DNA of 64,000 nucleotides from Acheta domesticus. Taxonomy: Eukaryota; Arthropoda; Insecta; Orthoptera; Gryllidae. The DNA lies in NCBI GenBank assembly GCA_031308135.1, contig JAHLJT010000631.1, forward strand, positions 149,048,277-149,112,276, read 5' to 3'. The notes beneath the pieces were generated by a model, which saw only the letters and a list, made by a program, of their open reading frames with translations, was not told the origin of the DNA and did not search any database. A program made the position numbers and the translations under genes. Position 1 is the first letter of the stretch. Every line of letters begins with the position of its first letter. This document shows positions 54,282-64,000 of the stretch, piece after piece.

Positions 54282-57200
54282 GAGATCTTCTCTTCGAACA
54301 ATTATAATAAACGGACTTTTAGCACTGTATTTAGTCTTCACTAGCCATTTTAAGTAATGTAATAACTGAAAATTTTCTCCTGAAAACAATTCAGAGACCT
54401 GTAAAATTTCTGGAAAATTTAAATTTATTTTTATTTTTGAAATTATTTTTTTTCTAAATTCTGGTTTGAGAGTAAAGTCAGGATCCTTAAAATGATTATG
54501 ACAAATTAATTTGTGTAAAGGTTTCATATATTTTACTTAAATTATTTTCAATGTAGGCTTTTCAATGTGTAAAACTCTCACCACTACTTACCCTATGACT
54601 ACTCCTACACCAACAGCGTTATTCCAAACTACCCGTCAAAAGTGATCATTCATGTGAAAGCACTATAAGAAATGTAATATTCAACAAAGGCAATTCTCTT
54701 TAGGAAGTATTGACAAATATTTCTGGCATTAACATTGCTGCACTACCTCGCGAAATATTAACCTTAAACGAAATATCAGAAGTAAAAGAAACGTCTAAAA
54801 ACGTTTACAGACATCTCCGATGCCTTCACCAAACTGTGCGGACAGTTTCATGAGTGAAACTCTCTTCGTCGGTGCAAGATCAGATAGGTAAAAGAAGTAT
54901 TGATCTCAGTGTCTTCAAATAGTGTTTTTAGCCGTTTCAGCCGCTAATAATGCGTTTTTCGATATCTCAGAAGATTTCCTAATAAATGCAGAATGTTTTG
55001 CTATCGGAGATCTTCTCTTCGAACAATCATAATAAACGGACTTTGAGCAAAGTATTTAGTCTTCACTAGCGCTTTTATGTAAAGTCATAAGTGAAAAGTT
55101 TCTCCTGAGAACAATTCAGAGACCTGTAAAATTTCTGGAAAATTTAAATTTATTTTTTTTTTGAAATTATTTTTTTTCTAAATTCTGGATCTGAGAGTAG
55201 AATTAGGATCCTTAAAATGACTATAACAAATTAATTTGTGTAAAGGTTTCACATATTTTACTTAAATTATTTTCAATGTTGGCTTTTGTATGTGTAAAAC
55301 TCTCACCACCACTTACTCTATGACATCTCCTACATTAACAGCTTTATACCAAACTACCTGACAATAGTGATCATTCATGTGAAAGCATTCTAAGAATCGT
55401 AATATTCAACAAAGGCAATTCTCTTGAGGAAGTATTGAAATATATTTCTTGCATAAATATTGCTGCACGACCTCGCGAAATATTAACTTTCATCGAAATA
55501 TCTGAAGTAAAAGAAACGTCTAAAGACGTTTACAGACATTCCGATGCCTTCAGCAAACTGTGCGGCCAGTTTCATGAGTGAAACTCTCTTCGTGGGTGCA
55601 AGATTAAATAGGTAAAAGTATTGAACTCAATGTCTTGAAATAGTGTTTTTAGCCGATTCAGTCGCTAATATTGCCTTTTTCGACATCTCAGAATATTTCC
55701 TAATAAATGCAGAATGTTTTGCTATTGGAGATATTCTCTCCAAACAATTATAATAAACGGACTTTTAGCAAAGTATTTAGTCTTCACTAGCGATTTTATG
55801 GAATGTCATAACAGAAAATATTTTCCTGAGAACAATTCAGAGACTTGTAAAATTTCTGGAAAATTTAAATTTATTTTTTTTTGAAATTATTTTTTTCTAA
55901 ATTCTGGTTCTGCGAGTAGGGTCAGGATCCTTAAAATGATTATGACAAATTAATTTTTGTAAAGGTCTCATATATTTTACTTAAATTATTTTCAAAGTAG
56001 GCTGTTGTATGTGTAAAATTCTCCACTATTTACCCAATGACAACTCCTACATTAACAGCTTTATACCAAACTACCTGACAATAGTGATCATTCATGTGAA
56101 AGCATTCTAAGAATCGTAATATTCAACAATGGGAATTTTCTTGAGGAAGTGTTGGCAAATATTTCTGGCATTAACATTGCTGAACGACCTCGCGAAATAT
56201 TAACTTTCAACGAAATATCAGAAGTAAAACAAATGTCTAAAAACGTTCACAGACATCTCCGATGCCTTCACCAATCTATGGGTCCAGTTTCATGAGTTAA
56301 ACTCTCTTCGTGGGTGCAAGATTAGATAGGTAAAAGAAGTATTTACCTCAGTGTCTTTAAGTAGTGTTTTTACCCGTTTCAGTCGCTAATAATGCGTTTT
56401 TCGATATCTCAGAAGATTTCCTAATAAATGCAGAATGTTTTGCTATTGGAGATCTTCTCTTCGAACAATTATAATAAACGGACTTTTAGCAAAGTAATTA
56501 GTCTTCACTAGCGATTTTAAGTAATGTAATAACTGAAAATTTTTTCCTGAGAACAATTCAGAGACCTGTAAAATTTCTGGAAAATTTAAATTTATTTTTT
56601 TTGAAAATATTTTATTTCTAAATTCTGGTTCTGAGAGTAAGGTCAGGATCCTTAAAATGAATATGACAAATTAATTTGAGTAAAGGTTTCATATATTTTA
56701 CTTAAATTATTTTCAATGTCGGCTTTTGTATGTGTAAAACTCTCACCACTACTTACCCTATGACTACGCCTACAGCAACAGCTTTACACCAAACTTCCCG
56801 TCAAAAGTGAACATCCATGTGAGAGCACTATAAGAAACGTAATATTCAACAATGGCAATTCTCTTGAGGAAGTGTTGGCAAATATTTCTGGCATTAACAT
56901 TGCTGCACAACCTTGCGAAGTATTAACTTTCACCGAAATATCAGAAGTAATACGAAGGTCTAAAAACGTTTACAGACATCTCCGATGCCTTCACCAAACT
57001 GTGCGGCCAGTTTCATGAGTGAAACTCTCTTCGTGGGTGCAAGATCAGATAGGTAAAAGAAGTATTTACCTCAGTGTCTTTAAGTAGTGTTTTTAGCCGT
57101 TTCAGTCGCTAATAATGCGTTTTTCGATATCTCAGAAGATTTCCTAATAAATGCAGAATGTTTTGCTATTGGAGATCTTCTCTCCAAACAATTATAATGA

Positions 57201-60064
57201 ACGGACTGTTAGCAAAGTATTTAGTCTTCACTAGCTATTTTATGATATGTCATAACTGAAACTATTCTCCTGGGAACAATTCAGAGACCTCTAAAATTAC
57301 TGGAAAATTTATATATATTTTTTTTGAAATATTTTTTTTCTAAATTCTGGTTCTAAGAGTACGGTCAGGATCCTTAAAATGAATCTGACAAATTAATTTG
57401 TGTAAAGGTTTCATATATTTTACTTAAATTTTTTTCAATGTAGGCTTTTGTATTTGTAAAACTGTCACCACTACTTACCCTATGACAACTCCTACATTAA
57501 CAGCTTTATACCAAACTACCTGACAAAAGTGAATTCATGTGAAAGCACTATAAGAAATGTAATATTCAACAAAGGCAATTCTGTTGAGGAAGTATGGAAA
57601 AATATTTCTGGCATTCACATTTCTGCACGACCTTGCGAAATATTAACTTTCAACGAAATATCAGAAGTAACACAAATTATCTAAAAACGTTTACGGACAT
57701 CTCCGATGCCTTCACTAAACTGTGCGACTAGTTTCACGACTGAAACTCTCTTTCTTGAGTGCAAGATCAGATAGGTAAAAGAGGTATTTACCTCAGTGTC
57801 TTGAAATAGTGTTTTTAGCCGTTTCAGTCGCTAAAAATGCGTTTTTCGATATCTCAGAATATTTCCAAATAAATGCAGAATGTTTTGCTATTGGAGATAT
57901 TCTCTCCAAACAATTATAATAAACGGACTTTTAGCAAAGTATTTGGTCTTCACTAGCGATTTTATGTTATGTCATAACTGAAAATATTGTCCTGAGAACA
58001 CTTCAGAGACCTGTAAAATTTCTGGAAAATTTAAATTTATTTTTTTTTTAAATATTTTTTTTCTAATTTCTGGTTCTGAGAGTAGGGACAGGATCCTTAA
58101 AATGATTATAACAAATTAATTTGTGTAAAGGTTTCATATATTTTACTTAAATTATTTTCAATGTAGGCTTTTTTATGTGTAAAACTCTCACCACTGCTTA
58201 CGCTATGACTACTCCTAAACCAACAGTCAAAAGTGATCATCCATGTGAAAGCACTATAAAAAACGTAATATTCAACAAAAACAATTCCCTTGAGCAAGTG
58301 TTGGCAAATATTTCTGGCATTAACATTGCTGCACGACTTCGCGAAATATTAACTTTCAACGAAATGTCAGAAGTAAAACAAATGTCTAAAAACATTTACA
58401 GACATCTCCGATGCCTTCACCGAACTGTGCGGCCAGTTTCATGAGTGAAACTCTCTTCGTCGGTGCAAGATCAGATAGGTAAAAGAAGTATTGAACTCAG
58501 TGTCTTCAAATAGTGTTTTTAGCCGTTGCAGCAGCTAATAATGCGTTTTACGATATCTCAGAAGATTTCCTAATAAATGCAGAATGTTTTGCTATTGGAG
58601 ATCTTCTCTTCGAACAATTATAATAAACGGACTTTAACAAAGTATTTAGTCTTCACTAGCGGTTTTATGTAATGTCATAACAGAAAATATTCTCCTGAGA
58701 ACAATTCAGAGACCTGTAAAATTTCTGGAAAATTTAAATTTATTTTTTTTTGAAATTATTTTTTTCTAAATTCTGGTTCTACGAGTAGGGTCAGGATCCT
58801 TAAAATGATTATGACAAATTAATTTGTGTAAAGGTCTCATATATTTTACATAAATTGTTTTCAATGTTGGCTTTTGTATGTGTAAAACTCTCACCACCAC
58901 TTACTCTATGACATCTCCTACATTAACAGCTTTATACCAAACTACCTGACAATAGTGATCATTCATGTGAAAGCACTCTAAGAATCGTAATATTCCACAA
59001 AGGCATATCTCTTGAGGAAGTATTGACATATATTTCTTGCATAAATATTGCTGCACGACCTCGCGAAATATTAACTTTCAACGAAATATCTGAAGTAAAA
59101 GAAACGTCTAAAGACGTTTACATACATCTCCGATGCCTTCACCAAACTATGCGTCCAGTTTCATGAGTTAAACTCTCTTCGTGGGTGCAAGATCAGATAG
59201 GTAAACGAAGTATACCTGAGTGTCTTTAAATAGTGTTTTTAGCCGTTTCAGCCGCTAATAATGCGTTTTTCAATATCTCAGAAGATTTCCTAAAAATGCA
59301 GAATGTTTTCCTATTGGAGATCTTCTCTTTGAACAATTATAATAAACGGACTTTTAGCAAAGTATTTAGTCTTCACTAGCGATTTTAAGTAATGTAATAA
59401 CTGAAAATTATCTCCTGAAAACAATTCAGAGACCCTTAAAATTTTTGGAAAATTTAAAATTTTTTTTTTTTGAAATTATTTTTTTTCTAAATTCTGGTTC
59501 TGAGAGTAAGGTCAGGATCCTTAAAATGATTATAACAAATTAATTTGTGTAAAGGTTTCATATATTTTACTTAAATTATTTTCAATGTAGGCTTTTGTAT
59601 GTGTAAAACTCTCACCACCACTTACCCTACGACAACTCCTACACCAACAACATTATACCAACCTACCTGTCAAAAGAGAACATTCATGTGAAAGCACTAT
59701 AAGAAACGTAATATTCAACAAAGGCAATTCTCTTGAGGAAGTGTTGGCAAATATTTCTGGCATTAACATTGCTGCACGATCTCGCGAGATATTAACGCTC
59801 AACGAAATATCAGAAGTAAATAATACGTCTAAAAACGTTTACAGTCATCTCCGATGCCTTCACCAAAACTGTGCGGCCAGATTCATGTCTGAAACTCTCT
59901 TCGTCGGTGCAAGATCAGATTGGTAAAAGAAGTATTGAACTCAGTGTCTTCAAATAGTGTTTTTAGCCGTTTCAGCCGCTAATAATGCGTTTTTCGATAT
60001 CTCAGAAGATTTCCTAATAAATGCAGAATGTTTTGCTATTGGAGATCTTCTCTTCGAACAATTA
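54282..60064 (-). repeat. satellite array, reverse orientation (B-type)
   Basis: It begins with the second GAGATC of the Polinton duplication and continues the same monomer interrupted at 39859. About eight B-type monomers follow. Short frames such as 58175-58444 and 59741-59926 are openings in single monomers. It ends at 'gaacaatta', where the copia LTR starts. No gene is seen. Confidence 0.93.
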
Positions 60065-60305
60065 TGTTAAAGTTCACTCATTGCGAGTTCCAGTGTTGAC
60101 TTGAGTGGTGCCATCTGCGCACTAACGCACTACTTTGTTTCTTGGGTGCTCCGCATACAGCGCGCCAATGCGCCTACAAGCAGTTCAGACCGATCCACCA
60201 AACCGTTCGGACCGTTGTGTTACCTATGTATCTCATGCCTGATGTGACTGTTGTGTTATCTATATTTCTGACTGACTTTTGGCCATTTATCTTGTTTCGC
60301 TAACA
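60065..60305 (+). repeat. copia 5' LTR
   Basis: 241 bp, starting TGTTA and ending TAACA (5-bp inverted ends, TG..CA). The right boundary is fixed by the adjoining primer-binding site. The other LTR is not in the window to compare. Confidence 0.8.
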
Positions 60306-60320
60306 GGTTATGGGCCCAGT
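60306..60320 (+). promoter_or_regulatory. primer-binding site for initiator tRNA-Met fragment
   Basis: GGTTATGGGCCCAGT, directly after the LTR. It is complementary to the anticodon arm of initiator tRNA-Met (CUGGGCCCAUAACC), not to the tRNA 3' end. Drosophila copia uses the same half-tRNA primer. Confidence 0.85.
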
Positions 60321-60408
60321 GCCGCGATTTGAGTTAAAAACGGATCAACGCGAACAAGAACACTAACAACATCACGCGATCGGGTGCGAACACGTGTTTT
60401 GTATCAAG

Positions 60409-63400
60409 ATGAGTGTGAACAACACGAGAATCGAATTTCTCAACAATCAAAATTATGATACCTGGAAACTTCAGATGGAAGCTATCCTGGTTAAAAATGA
60501 TATGTGGGAATATGTTAGTGGTGCTAATGTCGAGCCAGAACCGGGCGAAGGCAACGCCAACGCCATATCGGAATGGAACAAAAATGATCGGAAAGCAAAA
60601 TCCGACATAATCCTAGCCATCTCGGCTTCTGAACTAAAACAGGTGAAAAATTGCGTGACCTCGCGAGAAATGTGGACGAAACTCGGCAGTATTTTCGAGT
60701 CAAGGGGACCGGCGCGAAAGGCGACGCTCTTGAAAAGACTGACGCTCCAGAAAATGGCGGAGGAAGGTGACGTGCGCGAGCACCTTAACGAATTTTTCGA
60801 CACAGTCGACAAGCTCGATGACATGGAAATCGTGATTCACCCAGATCAACTCGCGATCATGCTTCTCTATAGTCTTCCCGCCTCGTTCGAGAATTTTCGT
60901 TGCGCCATCGAGTCACGCGATGACTTGCCAACCCCGGAAGCTTTACGCGCGAAAATCACGGAGGAAAGCGAGGCTAGAAAAAACGGTAAAACTAATGACG
61001 CTTCCGGCGCCATGTTTGCTGGTAAACAAAAGCTCCCGCCAAAATGGAAAACGGCGACTACAAAGGACAGGGATGGTAAGCAAACGGAGAAAAAGAAGCC
61101 CAGGTGTCCAATATGTAAGAATATCGGTCACAAACCAACTGAGTGCTGGTTCAACAAGAAAAACAAGAAACAAGACGAAGGAAAAGCGCCCGAATCCGGA
61201 AATGTGTGTTTTCATAGCGGCAATTCTGCAACGTCGGCGATGCGGAGCCGCAAGTGGTGTATCGACAGTGGTGCCACAACACACTTGTGTCGCGATCGGG
61301 AAAGTTTTCATAAACTCGATTTCGGCGCGTGCGGAACGCTGAATCTAGCGAACGACGCCTCGACTCGCATTGCCGGAAAAGGAACCGCTTCACTTAGCGC
61401 GAACGTGTCAGGTGAAAAAGTTAACGTGACACTCCAAAACGCGTCTCACGTGCCAGACTTGAGAACAAATCTCTTGTCAGTGAGCAAAATCACTGATCAC
61501 GGTTTTGATGTTGTATTTGGAAAAGAAAGTGCGATCGTTGTCAACTCGAAAGGTGAAATCGAGCTTTGTGCGGATCGAGTTGGTGATTTGTATTATGTGC
61601 GCGAGTTCGACGAGAGTGCCAGTGCCGTGTCACAAAAGACAGTGTCGTTCGAGACATTACACAGACGTCTCGGACATCCAAACGCGCGCGACATGTGTGA
61701 CGCCGTGAATAAAAGTTTAGTGACGGGCGTGCAGCTTGACAACACAACAAAGTTGAACTGCGACACGTGTGTCAAGGGGAAGATATCAAGAGCCCCGTTT
61801 CCAGAAAAATCGGAACGACAAAATGAACTGCTGGACATCATTCACACGGACGTTTGGGGCCCAAATCCCACAACTTCTCTTGGCGGATCAAGATATTTCA
61901 TCACCTTCATTGACGACGCCTCTCGCTGGTGCGAGATTAGATTCTTGAAATCTAAGGCCGAAGTATTTAACGCGACAGTTGAGTTCATTGCATATGCTGA
62001 AAACCTGACTGGAAAACGCGTTAAGTGCCTTCAATCTGACAACGGTCGTGAATACATTAGTCATGAGTTCGACAAGTTCTTGAAAAGCAAAGGCATCACT
62101 CGTCGGTTGACCGTACCCTACAACCCCCAACAAAATGGAGTCGCAGAGAGACGAAACCGTACCCTATTGGAGACCTCAAGATGCCTAAAATTGGAGTCTG
62201 ATTTACCTGATGCACTTTGGACTGAAATCATCAATACGGCAAATTACCTTCGCAATCGCCTGCCGTCAAAGATCTTGGGGGGTAAAACCCCACATGAAGC
62301 ATGGACGGGGAAGCCGCCAGATGTTTCGGAGTTGAGAATTTTTGGAAGCCCAGTTATTTACCTCAACCAAGAACCCGGTATAAACAAGCTCGAGCAACGA
62401 GGACGAGATGGAATTTTCGTCGGATATTCTGCAGAATCCAAAGGATATCGCATCTGGGTACCTGACAAGCGGAAGGTTATTGTGAGCCGTGATGTCAAAT
62501 TCATGGAACGAAATATCGTCCACGATGATGAACACACGGATAGTCAGGACGCTCTTGCTCCAAAAATCTCCAAAAAGAAGAACAATCAGACCCATTATCA
62601 AAGATTTGCAGAATTCCACTGGATTCCTCAAACCAATGCAAAGCAAGGAGTAATTGATCTCAACGAATCCGACGACTTGGAAGACTTTCGAGGATTCGAC
62701 CCTGAAGACACTTCACAACCAGGCAACGTATTCGAATTCAGACATGGAGGATTTGACCTCGACGAGTCGGACGACATGGAAGATTTTCGTGGATTCGACT
62801 CTGAAGACACCACACATCCAGGTAACAACAGTGAATCCAGCGATGGCGCAGTCATCGAAGAAATACCTCACCCAATTGAGGTCGCAGGGAGAGACCTCGG
62901 CCATAATTTACGTAGCAAACGAGGTAAGTCCACAGTAACTGTTGAACGGAGTTCATTCATCGACCAGACATTCATTGCTGAGGTACCAATGGGCCAGGCA
63001 ATGAAAAGCCCTGAGGCTGACGAATGGTTTCAAGCCATCACTAGTGAGATGAAGTCCATCCTTGACAATGACACCTGGACACTCGTCGATCGACCACGCG
63101 ACCACAAGATCATTGGAAGTCGGATCGTTCTGCGCAACAAATTTCATCCCGACGGCTCTCTTGAGAAGCGAAAGGCAAGGCTGGTGGCTCAGGGTTTCAG
63201 CCAACAGCCAGGGATTCATTTCTCACAAACTTTTGCTCCAGTGGTGCGCCCCGGAACGATTCGCCTCATGATGTCTCTCGCGGTTAAATACCACATGAAG
63301 ATTCATCAATATGACGTGACAACGGCATATTTGAACGGTGACTTAGACGACATGGTATATATGGAGCCTCCGAAGAATTTCGAGAAAATTCTTCAAGGGA

Positions 63401-64000
63401 TCATCGATCAGGAGCCCTCTAACAGCGTCATCTCTACCAAGGCCAGGAATGCTCTGGACGAGTTTCGAAAAGGTAACAAGGTGTGCTATTTGAAGAAATC
63501 ATTGTACGGCCTACGCCAGGCAGGCCGAAACTGGTACAATAAATTGCACCAGACCCTTCGATCTCTCGGAGCCACTCCAACCAAGTCGGATCCATGCCTT
63601 TTCACCATTGGGTCTGGGAAAGATGCTGTGCTTATAGCTATTTACGTTGATGACATTCTCATCGCATCTCGAGATCCGAAGTTGGCCACTGAAGTAGGAC
63701 GAAATTTGGGCAAGAATTTTAAAGTCAAGTACCTTGGCGATGCCAAATGTTGCCTGGGTATCGAGATATGCCAATCTGATGAACGGATCACCTTACATCA
63801 AAGAGGATATATTTCGGAGCTCCTAAACCGATTCAATATGACCGAATGCCGAGCAGTAACCACTCCCGTGGATACTAGCACTAAGCTTTTGAAGAACCAA
63901 AATCCTTCAGAAGACGACGAAAAGCTCCCATATAGAGAGCTCGTGGGAGCGCTCACATACCTATCCGTCTCCACTAGGCCTGACATTGCTTTCGCCGTCA
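60409..64000 (+). CDS. copia Gag-Pol polyprotein, partial
   Basis: One frame of at least 1197 codons from the ATG at 60409, with no stop. Gag carries a zinc knuckle C233-x2-C-x4-H241-x4-C246. The aspartic protease has 'WCIDSGATTHLC' (D286). Integrase has an H..H..C-x2-C zinc region ('LHRRLGHPN...CDTCVKGK') and catalytic D481, D544 and E580, with the last two separated by 35 residues. A linker with a 33-residue tandem duplication follows. Reverse transcriptase shows 'QYDVTTAYLNGDL', 'YLKKSLYGLRQAGRNWY' (from 1027), and the catalytic 'YVDD' at 1079-1082. RNase H lies beyond the window. All catalytic residues are present, so the element may be recently active. The start is the first ATG after an 88-bp leader. 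Confidence 0.93.
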   Translation, partial: MSVNNTRIEFLNNQNYDTWKLQMEAILVKNDMWEYVSGANVEPEPGEGNANAISEWNKNDRKAKSDIILAISASELKQVKNCVTSREMWTKLGSIFESRGPARKATLLKRLTLQKMAEEGDVREHLNEFFDTVDKLDDMEIVIHPDQLAIMLLYSLPASFENFRCAIESRDDLPTPEALRAKITEESEARKNGKTNDASGAMFAGKQKLPPKWKTATTKDRDGKQTEKKKPRCPICKNIGHKPTECWFNKKNKKQDEGKAPESGNVCFHSGNSATSAMRSRKWCIDSGATTHLCRDRESFHKLDFGACGTLNLANDASTRIAGKGTASLSANVSGEKVNVTLQNASHVPDLRTNLLSVSKITDHGFDVVFGKESAIVVNSKGEIELCADRVGDLYYVREFDESASAVSQKTVSFETLHRRLGHPNARDMCDAVNKSLVTGVQLDNTTKLNCDTCVKGKISRAPFPEKSERQNELLDIIHTDVWGPNPTTSLGGSRYFITFIDDASRWCEIRFLKSKAEVFNATVEFIAYAENLTGKRVKCLQSDNGREYISHEFDKFLKSKGITRRLTVPYNPQQNGVAERRNRTLLETSRCLKLESDLPDALWTEIINTANYLRNRLPSKILGGKTPHEAWTGKPPDVSELRIFGSPVIYLNQEPGINKLEQRGRDGIFVGYSAESKGYRIWVPDKRKVIVSRDVKFMERNIVHDDEHTDSQDALAPKISKKKNNQTHYQRFAEFHWIPQTNAKQGVIDLNESDDLEDFRGFDPEDTSQPGNVFEFRHGGFDLDESDDMEDFRGFDSEDTTHPGNNSESSDGAVIEEIPHPIEVAGRDLGHNLRSKRGKSTVTVERSSFIDQTFIAEVPMGQAMKSPEADEWFQAITSEMKSILDNDTWTLVDRPRDHKIIGSRIVLRNKFHPDGSLEKRKARLVAQGFSQQPGIHFSQTFAPVVRPGTIRLMMSLAVKYHMKIHQYDVTTAYLNGDLDDMVYMEPPKNFEKILQGIIDQEPSNSVISTKARNALDEFRKGNKVCYLKKSLYGLRQAGRNWYNKLHQTLRSLGATPTKSDPCLFTIGSGKDAVLIAIYVDDILIASRDPKLATEVGRNLGKNFKVKYLGDAKCCLGIEICQSDERITLHQRGYISELLNRFNMTECRAVTTPVDTSTKLLKNQNPSEDDEKLPYRELVGALTYLSVSTRPDIAFAV
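62656..62826 (+). repeat. in-frame duplication in the copia linker
   Basis: 72-bp segments at 62656-62727 and 62755-62826 are imperfect copies at a 99-bp period (33 codons). Both encode acidic segments with core E-D-F-R-G-F-D. They lie between integrase and reverse transcriptase. Confidence 0.8.

Larger units (their letters stand above)
60065..64000 (+). mobile_element. Ty1/copia LTR retrotransposon, 5' part
   Basis: LTR, primer-binding site, short leader, and a single gag-pol frame that is still open at the window edge. Domain order is Gag, protease, integrase, reverse transcriptase, which defines the copia superfamily. It is inserted in a B-type satellite monomer. The 3' end, the second LTR and the target duplication are outside the window. 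Confidence 0.93.

Noticed and set aside
58175..59926. Frames of 61-89 codons at 58175-58444 and 59741-59926 sharing a similar peptide
   Set aside because: They are chance openings in B-type monomers and are not kept open across the array.
1..60064. CRISPR-like regular repeats
   Set aside because: The repeated unit is a 0.72-kb monomer without unique spacers. This is satellite DNA in a eukaryote.
60471..63986. Minus-strand frames opposite the copia gene, up to 126 codons
   Set aside because: Shadows of the intact plus-strand polyprotein.

Overview
This is a stretch of arthropod-type, probably insect, heterochromatin. It holds no recognisable host gene. About half the window (roughly 32 kb) is one AT-rich satellite with a monomer of about 0.72-0.75 kb, and the rest is mobile DNA inserted into it. 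The organism guess rests on an I-type LINE with RNase H, a copia element whose primer-binding site matches the anticodon region of initiator tRNA-Met as in Drosophila copia, and a Polinton/Maverick. No species can be named.

Layout: 1-7866 is satellite in one orientation, interrupted by a 5'-truncated, broken R2/NeSL-like LINE (about 212-2286) and a probable solo LTR (4865-6285). 7867-17193 is an element bounded by a 19-bp terminal inverted repeat. It carries an intact I-like LINE (7970-13837) framed by a 12-bp target-site duplication. From 17194 the satellite runs in the opposite orientation, with a possible second solo LTR (29762-30497) and a near-identical 3.06-kb higher-order duplication (about 31.8-38.0 kb). 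39860-54281 is a 14.4-kb Polinton with a 6-bp duplication (GAGATC). Satellite continues to 60064, where a copia element with an uninterrupted gag-pol frame begins and runs off the window.

The Polinton is the richest part. On the minus strand, in transcription order, it has a protein-primed DNA polymerase B (broken), a SAP/repeat/RING protein (one frame break), a small acidic-tailed protein (possible ssDNA-binding protein), a penton-like minor capsid protein, a packaging ATPase, a virion protein with a phospholipase A2 domain, a small amphipathic protein, an adenain-like protease, a fibre-like protein and a double-jelly-roll major capsid protein. A chromodomain integrase lies on the plus strand. 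The replication genes are damaged, while the virion genes and integrase are open. Four features are worth checking: two A_AAA_AAC slippery heptamers in phase just before the stop of the small protein, opening into the protease frame, which has no ATG at its conserved start; six CTTTTATGG/CCATAAAAG-type stem-loops, most of them at gene 3' ends; AATAAATG at the start codon of seven genes; and a GTAGTACCCT block 63-73 bp upstream of the two replication-side genes.
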